NCBI RefSeq assembly: GCF_027244095.1
Contig: NC_069660.1
Coordinates: 111,080,834-111,144,833 of the forward strand
Direction: 5' to 3'
Source: Hemicordylus capensis
Taxonomy: Eukaryota; Chordata; Lepidosauria; Squamata; Cordylidae
Length of the DNA: 64,000 nucleotides
Made by a program: the position numbers and the translations under genes. The notes under the pieces were generated by a model. That model ran no database searches. It was not told the origin of the DNA and saw nothing but the letters and a program-made list of their open reading frames with translations. Shown here piece by piece: positions 39,831 to 51,543 of the stretch; positions within the stretch are counted from its first letter, which is position 1, and each line of letters begins with the position of its first letter.

Positions 39831-40752
39831 TAGGAAATATATCTATGACTTTCAACACAGACTTTCAACATCTGTTACATATGAACAGCTGTGATATATA
39901 CTCCAAATACTTCAAAAAATACACATTAAATTATTTGAAATCCTGAAAATGTGTTTAATATACATTATCAAGAAATACAATGGGTTTTTAAAAGTATATT
40001 AATTGCATACTTGTCTCATGCTTTTCCCAGAATGAAGCCCTTTCCCACTGAGAGCTGCCTTTCCCCTTGCTTTAATATCTTGATGTTAGAGGCTTTAAGC
40101 AAGATATAAGACTGAACTTTTAAATATTTCCACACCTTATAAAGGTGGGATAATACTCATTCAAACTAGCAACACTTGCATAGACTTTCCAGAATTCTAA
40201 AAAGAATTATATTAAGCACACAGAAGTATTTTACAGGTGAAATATAATCTGTGTTTTATGCTAAATAAAAAAAGTAGTAGATAGATTATGGTTCTAGGAC
40301 AGGAATTGGGGTCTTATGTGAGAAAGTGTGGTCTTATGGAATAGTTGAATTTTAAAAAGTGGATGTGGGTGGGGAATAAATTATACCAGAACAACTTTGT
40401 TTATTTCCTTTATTATCTCAGAATAAAGTAAGCATGGGCTGATATAAAGAAAAGTAGTTTTCATGTAGAGAATTACTACATTTTGTTAAAGTGGCCATGA
40501 ACAAATTTATTTATCATATTTTCATATTTCAAATGGACGATATGGGATGCATTAATATGGAATAAGATATTTTGGATTTATCAGTGCAACCATTTCTGTT
40601 TAGAAGCCTGAAAGGTCTCAGGTTAAATTTACATTGGCTTCTGCAAGACTTATATTTTTAGCTACTGTTCAAATTCTGTGCAAAATATTGGATAGATAGA
40701 TAATGTTTTCTGACTCTCAATTTAAGAGCAAATCCTCTTTTATATTAACTAG
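39831..40752. other. MSH4 intron 1, end
   Basis: AT-rich intronic sequence up to the exon 2 acceptor. No repeat recognised. Confidence 0.5.
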
Positions 40753-40917
40753 ATTCATATTTTGGAGACAAGAGTTCATATACAGAAAATATTAGTGTGG
40801 TGAATTTGACCAGTCCTCCTTCAATCAGAGGTTTAAATATTGCTCGTGGACGAAAAACACCTCTCTCTTCTAGTAGATCGGGAGGTAAAAACTGGACTCC
40901 TTTCAAGGGATATTCAG
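40753..40917 (+). CDS. MSH4: MSH4 exon 2
   Basis: This exon of 165 bp codes 54 full residues, from SYFGDKSSYTENISVVNLTS to NWTPFKGYS. It aligns with human SYFGNKRAYAENTVASN and SWTPQVGYS. The acceptor AACTAG adds AT to complete the codon opened by exon 1, and the GTAAAT donor leaves phase 1. It still belongs to the variable N-terminal region before the MutS connector domain. No exon 3 (which in human begins with the IVAVVEGRGLARGE stretch) could be found downstream in the window. Confidence 0.9.
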
Positions 40918-41039
40918 GTAAATCTAAGCTACAGTAACTTTTTAAATATATATATTAATGTTGTATACAAATATTTGAACACTACAAACGTGTATAAGAA
41001 CTTCAAACAAGTATAAGAACATAATTGCAAACAAGTATA

Positions 41040-41440
41040 AGAACATAATCATTAAAGTTCATCTAGTCCAGCATTTTGTTTCTAACAGCATTCAGGGAGA
41101 TATCTCTGGACAAGTCACAAGGAGGGCATGCTAGCAGTGACCCAGTAGTAATAGCAGTAGTAATAGTAGACCTTCCTTTGTCCTCAACCCTCAGAAGAGA
41201 TAGACCCTATCATGATTAGTACCTATTGAAAGACACAGCCTTCATGATTCATCTCCAAACTTCTTTAAAGCCATGTAGTTGGTGACCATGACACATCCTG
41301 TGACAGTGGACATCACATACACTAATTATGTTGTGTAATGTGCCTTCTTTCCATCTGTTCTAAACTTACTGCCAATCACATTGCATAACATCGAGTTCTA
41401 GTTCTGTGAAAGTGAGAGTAATTCATTGTCCCCCGCCCCT
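41040..41440 (-). mobile_element. CR1 LINE 3' piece, old
   Basis: In + orientation: AAAGTTCATCTAGTCCAGCA...CTTCTTTAAAGCCATGTAG...CTGTTCTAAACTTACTGCC, a decayed match to the CR1 3' repeat. It begins MSH4 intron 2. Confidence 0.55.
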
Positions 41441-41659
41441 TTTTTTTTTTAAATTTAGTGGACCACTGTGTGAAACAGGATGCTGGACTAGATAGGTCTT
41501 TGGCCTAATCCAGCAGAGCTGTTATTTATTAATTATTATTTATCGGATTTGTATACTGCCCCAAACTTCTGTCTCTGGGTGGTTTATAACAACTTACTTG
41601 CACATGGGGAACCCTGCAATCTGCCTTACTTACTTTCATGTAAGTTTCTACTTTGGAGA

Positions 41660-41950
41660 GGAGAGCTGGTCTTGTGGTAGCAAGCATGACTTGTCCCCAT
41701 CGCTAAGCAGGGTCTGCCCTGGTTGCATCTGAATGGGAGACTTGATGTGTGAGCACTGTAAGATATTTCCCTCAGGGGATGAAGCCGCTCTGGGAAGAGC
41801 AGAAGGTTTCAAGTTCCCTCTCTGGCTTCTCCAAGATAGGGCTGAGAGAGATTCCTGCCTGCAATCTTGGAGAAGTCACTGCCAGTCTGTGAAGACAATA
41901 CTGAGCTAGATAGACCAATGGTCTGACTCAGTATATGGCAGGTTCCTATG
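41660..41950 (+). mobile_element. 5S rRNA-derived SINE, plus-strand copy
   Basis: The head reads AGCATGACTTGTCCCCATCG, then CTAAGCAGGGTCTGCCCTGG, TTGCATCTGAATGGGAGAC, then GTGTGAGCAC. It follows vertebrate 5S rRNA around its internal promoter (box A/IE/box C). The body and tail end GACCAATGGTCTGACTCAGT and ATATGGCAGG. It pairs with the minus-strand copy at 10884-11141. Confidence 0.78.
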
Positions 41951-42249
41951 TGGGGAACCCTGCAATCTGTCATCCAGACCACTACTCTGAAAATGAGGTG
42001 CAAAATGTCCTTTGCAAGGAACATGGAGGTTGCCAGCAGTCACTCATCTACATGTGCACTCCTTCAAAGGTTTGCAAGGGTCAGGCAAGGGGCTGCTGGC
42101 AACTCCCTCCTCTTTCCACACTCTTGCAAAGACAAGGGTGGGATATGGCTCTTGCAAGCTCTTGTAAGTAGCTTGGGGAGAGGAGCTGGTTGCTGCCAGC
42201 AACCCCTTATCCTCCGCTTTGAATTCCAAAGATTTGCAAGGGTTGGATG

Positions 42250-43820
42250 AGAAACTCCTGTTTCTTATATTTCTTATTTTATACTGTGTGCTCCATGTGC
42301 TTTACAAGGAATGAGAAGACAGGTCTAGATGTTGAGACAAGGGAGATTACATCTTGTAGAGACAAAGAAGACAACAGAGGCAGGGAAAATATGCTATTGT
42401 TTCAGTTACATAGATTTAATTACAGAAGAGAATGGGGACTATGTCACAGATGTTTTACCAAAGGTTGCACAAAAGTGAATTTTAAGAAGCAATCTGAAGG
42501 CAGTAAGAGAGGAGGTGTTGCATTGAGCAAGTGTTCCAGAAGGCAGTTCCAGGCATAAGGCAACATGGGAGAAAGAAGAGAATCATTTGAGGGAGAAGAT
42601 CTTAAAGAGTTGTGGAACTGGAAGATCAAAGGTCATGGGCAGGAGTGCAACAGAATATGAGAGCTGAAAGTCAGGGAGAAGTAATGCCACAGAGGGCTTT
42701 GAAAGTAAAGATAAGAGATTTGTGCTTGATCTGGGACTGGAGAGGAAACTAGTGATGAAAGGGTTTAAGAAGAGGCATGACATAGTCAGCGTGAGAAGAG
42801 AGTTGAATTGTTTTGGCAGCAGAATGCGGGATGGTAGTGAGGGGACCAAGATAAGCCAATTGTAGACCAGGGATTGCAGTAGTCAAGGCCAAAGGGATAG
42901 AGAGGAAAAACAGTATTATTGCAGTTTTGGAAAGGGAGAAGCAACATAATTTCGCAACAGACTGAATACGGAGAATAAAGGAAAGGAAGCAGTCAAACAT
43001 AAAGCCAATAATCTGTGCCTATTCAACACTGTGCATAGTGCCATTGTGAGTAGACAAAGAATACAGGGACAGGAGGGTTGGGAGGAAAGATGAGTCATTC
43101 AGTTTTGGACATATATTAAGCTTGAAACAGCAATGAAGCATCCAACCAGTGTCTGGCAGATAGTTGCAGATGCAGGACTGGATGACAGGAGAAAGTTCTG
43201 GGGTAGAGAGGTTGAATAGGTATCATCTGCAAGTTGGTGGAACTGAAAGCCATAGGATTTGATGAGGTCATTCACTCAGGGATGGTCAAGGGGCCAAGAA
43301 CAGAAACCCAAGGGACCCCCAATAGAAGGAAAGAGAGGAAACTATTTCTCCCATTAAGTACCAAATTTCAATTTGGAGGCAAAAGATAGAAAGAAGACTG
43401 GTAGTTAGAGATGGGGAATGGATTGAGTGATTTTTAAAAAATTATTATTTTTAAGAATAGAAAAAAAATGGTTGCATGTTTGAATGGAACATGAAAGGAG
43501 CCAACAGTTTGATAATAATGGTGGAGAGAACGGATAATGGCAATTAGGTTCAGAAAGGGATGAGATCTAGGAGAAATGTCAGTGGGATGGGATCAAGCTG
43601 GAATTCAAAGAGGAAAACAGAATAGTCATTATCAAATAATACAGGGAAAGAGAAGTGTTCAAAGAGTTGAATGAGAAGGACAGACTGGAAGAGCAAAGAG
43701 GAAGGGAGATTGGAATGGATGGTTTCAATTTTGATGTTGAAAAATGCAAAGTCTTGGGCAGAGAGAAAAGGGAGACATGGAAGGACAGGTTTCAGGTAGA
43801 GGAAAGTCAAAGGTAGAAGG
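42250..43820 (-). mobile_element. Old LINE remnant (L2/CR1 group)
   Basis: Minus-strand remnants of an ORF2 C-terminal half: LSKTAIILFFLSIPLALTTA, IPGLQLAYLGPL, SAAKTIQLSSHADYVMPLLK (as in L2-like NAAARL...HITPLL) and LIFTFKALCGI. Frame breaks are many and no catalytic motif survives. Ends are approximate. Confidence 0.55.
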
Positions 43821-43829
43821 GAATCAAAG

Positions 43830-44600
43830 GTTCAGTTTTGCTCATCCCGAGGCCCCCTCCCCGGCTTGGCTCAAATTTGAGCAAGTCCTGGGTTCGAAAT
43901 TTTTAAAAATATTTTTAAAAAATAAAGCTTTCTCCCTCCCCGTCAGCCTCCCCCTGGTCTCCTGCCAGCAGCCTCCTCCCGGTCATGCATGGCCGCCTTC
44001 AAAATGGTTGCTGCGAACTGGTAGAGGGCCAGAAAGGCCCCAAAATGGGCCAAACTGGCCTAGAAAAGACCGGGGGGAGGCCAGTGGGGGAAAGGAGAAG
44101 CTTCAGAGACACCCCCCCCCCCGAGGCAGCAGAAGGACCTGCGCCTGGCGGTGAGTTTCAAAAACAATTTTTCAAATGTTTCGAACCCTGGCCTGGCTCC
44201 AAACTGGCCCGGGGGGTTCAACTCAAGGTCAAACTGAACCAGGCCTGTCGAGCGCTCCGCAAACCTGGTTTTAAAAATTGCGAGTAGCCGCGGTGAGTCG
44301 TGAGGCTTCACACCGTGGCTACTCACGAGAAGGGGAGGCAAAAAGCTTCCTCCAGGCTCTGGGGGTCTCGCCAGCATGCCCTGCGTGCTCGCACAGGGCA
44401 TGCTGGAGCTTCCGGGGGCCAATCGGCCCCGCTCCCCCCAGCCCCCACAGGTTCCGTCACAGAGCCAGCAATCGTATAGGCGGCCGATCTGGCCACCCAG
44501 GGCTCCTGCCCTGCTCGTGTACAGGAACAGCGGGCTTAGCCCACTCTCCCCGCTTAGCTCCCCAAACCAGGTCTCGCTGATCGTGACACCCAGCTCAGTG
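43830..44600. repeat. GC-rich repeat material, unclassified
   Basis: GC-rich sequence with inverted pieces: TTGGCTCAAATTTGAGCAAG, AGGCTTCACACCGTGGCTAC and CAGCATGCCCTGCG against CAGGGCATGCTGG. It resembles the interior of hAT elements of this genome, but no element ends were fixed. Confidence 0.4.
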
Positions 44601-45010
44601 GTTTACAATATATGGTATAAAACAATATACAATTAAAATAGAAAAAGTAAAGCTGTTAACACGAATATAAAAATAATGTCTATTTAAAAATTTAAAAACC
44701 TCTATAAAACAATACTGCATAAAACACAGAACTGCAGCAGTAAAAACTAATCTCATTTAAAAGCCTGGGTGAAGAGCCATGTCTACCTGTTTCCTAAAAA
44801 CTGTGGTGAAAGCGCAGGAGCGGATTAAATAAAAGATCATAGATTGTGACTGCTTTAATGACAAAGAAGAGTCAGTTCCAGAGAGAAAAGAGAAAAGGAA
44901 GTAGGGAGAGGATAATCTGCAATTTTGCCATTTTTGGAGCCATTTTGGAAGGGCGGTATAGAAACGGAATAAATAATAATAACGATAATAATAAATAATA
45001 ATAAATGGGA
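44600..45010. repeat. Two LINE 3' ends in opposite directions
   Basis: A minus-strand L2 3' end (AAAGCCTGGGTGAAGAGCCA at about 44760) is followed by a plus-strand tail (GGAGCCATTTTGGAAGGGCG) with an AATAAT run at 44970-45005. Confidence 0.6.
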
Positions 45011-46735
45011 ATGAGATTGGGGTGGTGAGGATGGGTCGCTATGATGTTAGAAGCAAGCACCAGGACATTTGGAAAGATGGCAGGGCAGTAACATTATAAA
45101 TTCAGGAAGATAGGCAGACATCAAACAGTGCATATCTCCAAGATTGCTCAGTCACAACTGGTTCTTGATCAAAACCTTGAGATATTGGTCAAGCAAGTAC
45201 CAAACTGGTGATGTCCTTTAGAACTGCCCTCCAACTGCTCCCCTTTAGCAGCTGAACATACAGTGAAAATGGAAGCTTAGACTGAACTCCACCCCTTAAA
45301 TGTGTCCCAAATGAACTCTAGGAGTTGATGAAGTCAGCCAGACTCACAGTGCAGCAGCAAAGGTTTTTAACTTGTGTAGGAAAGATGTTCCAGACCTTTA
45401 TTGTATTTTTAGATTGTGATCCCTTTGGGACTGTTATCTAATTTATTCCTTTTACTATGTAAACTGTTGAGGAGAGGCCAAACAAGTTCAGGTAGGGAAA
45501 GCAAATCAAGCCCATCTGGAAAAGGGAGCAGAGCAGAGAGACAGAGAATCCCAAATGAGTTTGGGTAAAGGCATCAGGAAAGAGCGGGGAGAAGTAGCTT
45601 CATTCTAGGGCAGGAAGGCTGTGGCTTGACCTGGCTATGGAACAAACTTCAGAGTGGAGCTATGTAAATGGAAGGAGACTGTTGTAAACTGGGAAGTGAG
45701 ATTGGAGGAGATGGTGGCCCCTGTGTCGTCACAGGGACACCAACAGCGGAAAGGAGGTATATCTTGGACTGACAGGGAATTGGGCAACTAGGGGAGGAAT
45801 GAAGAAACAGTCTGATGGAACCACCAGAATAGAAAGGGACACCGAAGAGGTGCCCTTGGTCAGGAAAATTGGCTTGAATTGATTCCCCAATCAGGTGGTA
45901 AAAGCCTGGGGGAGCCTTTCTGACTGAGGCTCCTCTCATGAGAGTGTGGTCCACAGGAGGATGCCCATCTATTTTCTTTGTAGTGCCAGGACTTAGGTGG
46001 ATCATTCTTCATAATGGACCATTGCGTATGAGACTGCAGTCTCTAGGTGGACAAGGGCGAGGGTCCCTGCAGGGACTTTCTTTTTATTCTGGGGAGAAGT
46101 TGTCCACCCTCTTCACCTGGAAAGGGGTAAATCCCCTGGCCTACTTGGATGGAAAAAATAGATTAAAACCCTTCTAGACCAGCTAGATTCATCCACACAC
46201 AGAATGGGAAACCAGAATTTAAGAATGGAAACAAAGAACTCCTGGGAGTAAGGGAAGGAGTGCTCCCTACATTTAACTGTCCGATGTAAAAGAAGAAAGC
46301 CGGGGTCTCAGTGGAGAAAAATGTGGTGCAGTGGTGACAAGAGGCTAACAGCCTTTAGAATGGGTCCCAAAGACCATGCAATTTGGGAGGGCCTTGCGTG
46401 CCAATTTATAGAGTAAATTCAGGCCTCTGTTGGATAATCACTGAGAGGCTCTTCTGGTGTAGCATTAGAAAAATGGAACAAAAAAAGGAGTTAGACAAAA
46501 AGATAGACTATTTTTGATAACAACATACTGGTTTTAGGAAGGAATGTGGGGGAGGAATGTGGGAAGGTGTTGGGGAAAAGACGGACTATGGAGATTTAGT
46601 CTGTAAGTCTCAGCAATGCCTTAGATGGCTGTGTGGGAAGTCTATGTTTGAGTGTTGGGGAGCATAGAAATAGAATGCAATAGCCATGCTTTCTTCTTTG
46701 CCTGACTCCCTAAGCTGCTACACTGTGCTTTTCTC
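45011..46735. other. Unassigned stretch of MSH4 intron 2
   Basis: Purine-rich sequence with open frames on both strands (minus at 45649-46005, plus at 45938-46177) that show no recognisable protein. Could be old repeat sequence. Nothing can be named. Confidence 0.4.
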
Positions 46736-46739
46736 AGAT

Positions 46740-47010
46740 TCCATTGCTCTCAGACGTCCAGCCATGCCAGACACCTCTTGTATGGGTGCCAAGGGAGTGT
46801 GCAGCAAGTCCCAGGTCTGGATCCCATAGTAATGTAGACCTCTGCAAGCCTTTATCTTGCTTACTCTCACTAGTACAAGTGTCACAGGATATTGGAGGAC
46901 CTAATAAATGTACCATGGCATATAAACAGTTGGCTGTACCTTCCCCTGTGACCGCCTTGGGATTGCTTTAATGAAAGGCGGTATATAAATTTAACAATCA
47001 ATCAATCGGT
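46740..47010 (+). repeat. Retroelement 3' end
   Basis: Ends CCGCCTTGGGATTGCTTTAA, TGAAAGGCGGTATATAAATT, then an AATC-repeat tail. The related plus-strand tail lies at 18128-18202. Confidence 0.55.
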
Positions 47011-47913
47011 CAATGACTTTAAGTATTGCATGTGGTAAGTGGTTCCCTTATTACTGCAGAACTGGCCTTAGGCCCAGCAGTTGTGAGAAGCTTAGTTGTG
47101 GGTCATTTGGATGCTAGGCTACCTTTTGAAATAGCAACATGGTATGTAGAGCATCTGCTAACCAGCAAGAGCTTAGGGCTCTGTAATCATACAGGGATGT
47201 ATGAAAAAGTATATTATTATATTACTATTATTTGTTACTTAGATTCTGCTTTTCAAAAAAAAAAAAAGCAGCTAGCACAGCAAAATAAATGTAATAATGT
47301 GTTGGGGTGGGGGGCTGGAATGAGAAGATGGTTCCCAAGTGACAAAGCAGCTCTAAAGAGAAACACAAGGGCTACACCTGCAACAGCCACTGGGTTTCCC
47401 CACTCATACTATAAGTGATATGTTATAGATTCTTAAAACTACTACTGCTATGAATGACTATACAGCATATTGTGTTCAGTAGTCACCATTTCAGCTTTCC
47501 AACAATACTCCTGCCTGGGATGGCAAAGTAGTTCAGGAAGAGAATGTACAAAAAAACAGGCAGTTTAGCTTACAAATAAGAAATGTTGAGAGATGCTTCA
47601 GAATAGTTAGTGGACATCTTATTTATTTTACCTCCAGTGTAATAGAGTTAGACGGAAAAGTACTTTTTCTCTTAGAAAAATAACATACCTATGTTGCATC
47701 AAGTTTTATTCTATCAAGCAGGCAAGGATCATTATTTCAAAGGAAGCTTACATGTATTAGCTCAGAATGTTTAAACTATTTAAATAGAATTTCATTCTGA
47801 TAACTTTTTGGTTCTCTTTTGATAAAATGGTTCAAATAGACAGTAGAGGGCAGTATGAAATTATCTTAGATTTTAAACAAAATGTACAGTTGGCAACTTG
47901 AATTTAGTTATAT
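47011..47913. other. MSH4 intron 2, largely unique stretch
   Basis: Contains a TATTAT run and a 13-base A run at about 47210-47270, likely an old tail repeat. Nothing else recognised. Confidence 0.4.
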
Positions 47914-48018
47914 TGGCTGACATAAGAAGAATTATTCAAAGAAGTCCCATTGCAATGGAATATGTCCTTTTTACTTTGGTGGGACTACTTTGAGTAATTT
48001 TCCTCATCATGTCAGTCA
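47914..48018. mobile_element. MITE with about 40-bp inverted repeats, copy 1
   Basis: Left end TGGCTGACATAAGAAGAATT; right end read inward TGACTGACATGATGAGGAAA. The arms pair through AAAGAAGTCCCA and AAAGTAGTCCCA. Target duplication not clear. Confidence 0.65.
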
Positions 48019-48144
48019 GTATTAAATAACCTCAACACAGAATTACAATTTAAAATACTATATTTTGCCAGACTTAGTCGTTCTAATTCAGAGTATAATA
48101 AATTGTTAGCAATAAGAAAACAAGTGCTTAGCTTTGAATTGGCT

Positions 48145-48285
48145 GGTACTGTATTTATCCAAATAGAAGGCAACTCTGAATTTAAGATGACCCCTTTAAG
48201 AATACAGGTTGAGTAAGGTTATACCTGTATTTACCTGAAAGGAAGAAGCCTCTGAATTTAAGATGACACCCCCCCCCCCGTAGTA
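48145..48285. mobile_element. MITE fragment related to 34323-34467
   Basis: TGTATTTATCCAAATAGAAG, CTGAATTTAAGATGACCCC and again TGTATTTACCTGAAAGGAAG followed by CTGAATTTAAGATGACACC; a partial tandem of one end. Confidence 0.5.
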
Positions 48286-48460
48286 TTTAGTGTACTTTGG
48301 TACAATAATTTTTCAATGTACAGCATTTTTGTACTTAATAAAATATCATTATCTCTCAGCAGATTAATTTTATGCTGAACTCTAGCTACCCATTCCCACA
48401 AGGAAGCGGTGTGTATTATCCCCTCTATAAGCAAAAAAGTGGTTGCAGGCATACCCATTC

Positions 48461-49313
48461 TAGGGGTGTGCACGGAACCGGTCCGGCACTGGGGTGGGGG
48501 GTTCCAATTTAAAAAGGGGGAGCTTTACTCACCCCTTCCAGTAAAAAAATGTATTTCTTGTAGTAATTGGGCGGCAGGGTGCTGCCCGCTTCAATCTCTG
48601 AGTCTGGCCGCGGGCTCCTCCTTGGTAGGCATAATCGGGCGGCAGGATTGCTCCAAGTCCCTGCCGCCTGCCCTCTTCATGCTAAGCAAGCGGCCGCCCC
48701 CTGTGCATATTAGGGGGTTCCCCCCTCCCCTCCGCCCCCTTCTTGCCAAATATCCCCCCCCCCATTACAGGAGGACGGCAGGAGAACTCCGTGCCGTCCC
48801 CCTTCTCCTTTGCCAGCTGGGCTGCAAATGGTTCCTAGGAAGCCTTTCACGCGCGTGCGCGAAAGGCTTCCTAGGAACCATTTGCAGCCCAGCCGGCAAA
48901 GGAGAAGGGGGACGGCACGGAGTTCTCCTGCCGTCCTCCTGTAATGGGGGGGGGGATATTTGGCAAGAAGGGGGCGGAGGGGAGGGGGGAACCCCCTAAT
49001 ATGCACAGGGGGCGGCCGCCAGCCGACGGGGGGGGGCTTGCTTAGCATGAAGAGGGCGGGCGGCAGGGACTTGGAGCGATCCTGCCGCCCTATTATGCCT
49101 ACCAAGGAGGAGCCTGCGGCCAGACTCGGCGATTGAAGCGGGCGGCACCCTGCCGCCCAATTACTACAAGAAATACGGTTTTTTACTGGAAGGGGTGAGT
49201 AAAGCTCCCCCTTTTAAAATTGGAACCCCCCCACCCGAACCAAAACCACCCCGTGACCGGACCGGTCTGGAGGCCTTTAGAATGGCCTCCGAACCGGTCC
49301 GTGCACATGACTA
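48461..49313. mobile_element. Foldback hAT element, TAGGGRTGTGCA family, copy D
   Basis: An 853-bp element with a perfect 8-bp duplication ACCCATTC (48453-48460 and 49314-49321). Ends are TAGGGGTGTGCACGGAAC and, from the right, TAGTCATGTGCACGGACC. Nearly the whole element is one inverted repeat: arms at about 48480-48853 and 48858-49245 mirror each other around CACGCGCGTGCGCG. Open frames on both strands are mirror images of each other and not genes. It is GC-rich with long C and G runs. Confidence 0.85.
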
Positions 49314-49511
49314 ACCCATTCTACTATGCACGCCTGTTCCTGATTTTCAGGTCTGTTGTGCAAAGAACAAAGAAATTGGGCAGATGTCACCTTCTGTCTG
49401 CCCTCTTCCCCAGAAATTTGTCCAGCAGTTTATATACAAGAGTGCTACTATGCTGATGGATCTATAAATAAAGCTGAATATGTTGTCCAAATTCATCAAG
49501 CATAGAAATAT

Positions 49512-49642
49512 TGGCTGACATGATAAGGAAAACTGCTCAATGTAGTCCCATTAAAATTAAAAGAACAAGTTAGGCAATGACCAACTTGTCCTTTTAATTC
49601 CAGTGAGACCATTTTGAATAATTCTGCTCATCATGACAGCCA
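49512..49642. mobile_element. MITE with about 40-bp inverted repeats, copy 2
   Basis: Left end TGGCTGACATGATAAGGAAA; right end read inward TGGCTGTCATGATGAGCAGA. Arms include GTAGTCCCATT and TGGTCTCACTGG. Same family as 47914-48018, 1.5 kb away. Confidence 0.65.
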
Positions 49643-49680
49643 TTATGTAGAAGTGGCCAGGAAGGACATTATAAATAGGC

Positions 49681-49959
49681 TGACAATCAGAGCAAGGAGA
49701 CACTGGTGCATCAAAAGAGCAGCCTAACAGAACTTCCCAACTAATTGCACTGGTGTAGCATGAAACAAAGCAGCCATTTTTTATGCCCCCCCCTTCTCCA
49801 GGAAGCCTTCTGTGCCACCTGAAAATATGTAGCTCAGCCCTGCACAGCTTTTGGGGACATATTTTTTGGTGGCTCCGAGGACTTCCTGGGGAAGGGGAGA
49901 GTTACCTACCTATTAGGCTGCTCTCTTGCTGTACTGGCATTTCCTTGCTCTGAATGTCA
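49681..49959. mobile_element. Inverted-repeat element (MITE), family unknown
   Basis: A 279-bp element with arms of about 46 bp: TGACAATCAGAGCAAGGAGA on the left; TGACATTCAGAGCAAGGAAA read inward from the right. Both arms go on to AGAGCAGCCTAA. The centre holds a further inverted pair around CTTCTCCAGGAAG and CTTCCTGGGGAAG. Confidence 0.68.
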
Positions 49960-50852
49960 GCTCTGAATATATTAACATTTGTTTCAACAACTTCCAAAGA
50001 ATGTATTATAGTGTTCACAAAAGGTTAACAATATACAGAGGTTTCCTAAATGGCAGAAAAATATGCTAAGAATAGAGATTGCAAATAATTTTTAAGGTGA
50101 GTGCTTACGAGATTTCAGAGTCTTGCAGATTGCCGCTGTATTGCCTTCTGAGATTTTATGGGGTGATCACATGAGAAGAAGGCTCCTGCCATGATTTATA
50201 CTACACTCCTGGCCAGCTCTCGCTTTCCTTGAGTAACTCAATTCACCAGAAAATTGGTTTGAAAGGAGTGGATTTTCAACCCAACTCGTTTCCAACCACA
50301 AACAAATTTGGGAATCAGATTACATTTTCGAGCTCTTACATGGGCTATTCTCCCCTGCCTTTAGTAAATTTAATAATCTGTGTAATAATAAACTCAGTAA
50401 TAAACTGGAGTAATACTTAGGTTTCTTTCTCTGTCTTCCCTGCCTTCCTCCCCAGCCTGAAGGCCATACAGACACAGATACACTTTTGAATAATACATTT
50501 GTATTAGTGCCACCTCTGAAAGATACTTATTTCAGTGTTGCATCAACCTATTATAATTAGTTCATGAAAACTAAATTCACCCCCCAAAATCTATCTTTAG
50601 TCTTTCTGTGGGCTCACCTTGAACTACTAACACTTTACACAGAGCTTGGTTTCTCACATAGTTACAACCTTTCATTTTTCCAGTTCTCCTGCCATTTAGG
50701 TTTTAAAAACCATGTTGAACAGTTCCAGGAGCAATGTTTGGTTTTGGAGGGCCCTGGGGCAAAGTTCTATACTGGGGCCCTATGTAGCATGTTGGGCCTT
50801 TGGCTCCCCAGGTTACCAGATAATAATAATTATTACTGTGCCACTTGAAAAA
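49960..50852. other. MSH4 intron 2 stretch
   Basis: AT-rich. No gene or clear repeat except a short piece at about 50720-50800 that resembles hAT-type sequence (GAGGGCCCTGGGGCAAAGTT). Confidence 0.4.
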
Positions 50853-50936
50853 TAGTACTCCCAGATTGTGCACCTATTCCTTCCGGGGAAGTATGACCCC
50901 ATCCAGAACAGAGAGATCAAAATTGTCTCCCGAGTT
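50853..50936 (-). mobile_element. L2 fragment left of the L1
   Basis: CCCAGATTGTGCACCTATTC...ATGACCCCATCCAGAACAGA, the same L2 segment as 8338-8410 and 19127-19200. The L2 sequence expected soon after it reappears at 57878, beyond the L1, R4 and SINE. Confidence 0.65.
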
Positions 50937-51543
50937 CTTTTTTTCCTTTTTTAAATAAAATTTTTCATTTTTTAAATTAAGGACAAGATAGAGGAAAGAT
51001 ACAGCAAAAGTGTTCAGAAATATCGAGGAATACAAATTGAGGGGGAGAAAAAGGACAGCAACCACTTCCCTCATTTTTCACCACACATAATTTGGTAACT
51101 GAATAAAGAAGCAACCTTACATTTCATAATTACAGATAAAAATGAGAAAGAACCATTTCTATTAAAAATGCCAAGTTAAGAGGAAAAATAAAATAAAAAA
51201 AGAAGTCCTGAATATTTGTATTTAAAAAGAGCTTTCAAAAATAATGTAAGTATACATATATTCAAACAATATTCTTATAAGAAAAATGAAGAAAATCAAA
51301 GACTGGATAGCTATACACCCTTTTCTGCACTGTTTACCTTATGTACAAAAAGGATCATAAATCAAATCCCGACTCTGGGAACAAGTGAAGACCTTGTTGA
51401 ATGTTGTAATTTATAAAAGGCTCCCAAACAGACATAAATGACTCAGAAGACAGACCCTTCTTGTAAGCTGAGACTTTCAAAATTGATGCATAATCCCATA
51501 ATTTCAAAAACCAATCATTTAAAGAGGGAATCTCAGGTACACA

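Noticed and set aside
41660-41760. 5S rRNA gene
   Set aside because: Only the internal promoter part matches, with changes, and it is fused to a SINE body; a sister copy exists at 10884-11141.
44060-44422. Minus-strand 120-codon and plus-strand 100-codon frames in GC-rich sequence
   Set aside because: GC-rich DNA gives long open frames by chance; the sequence has inverted-repeat character and no protein similarity.
45649-46177. Open frames of 118 and 79 codons in opposite directions
   Set aside because: No motif, splice context or family resemblance; probably chance frames in old repeat sequence.
48409-48999. Long plus-strand open frame of 196 codons, with a similar minus-strand frame at 48710-49105
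   Set aside because: They are mirror images created by the foldback hAT palindrome; composition is low-complexity and no protein family is recognisable.
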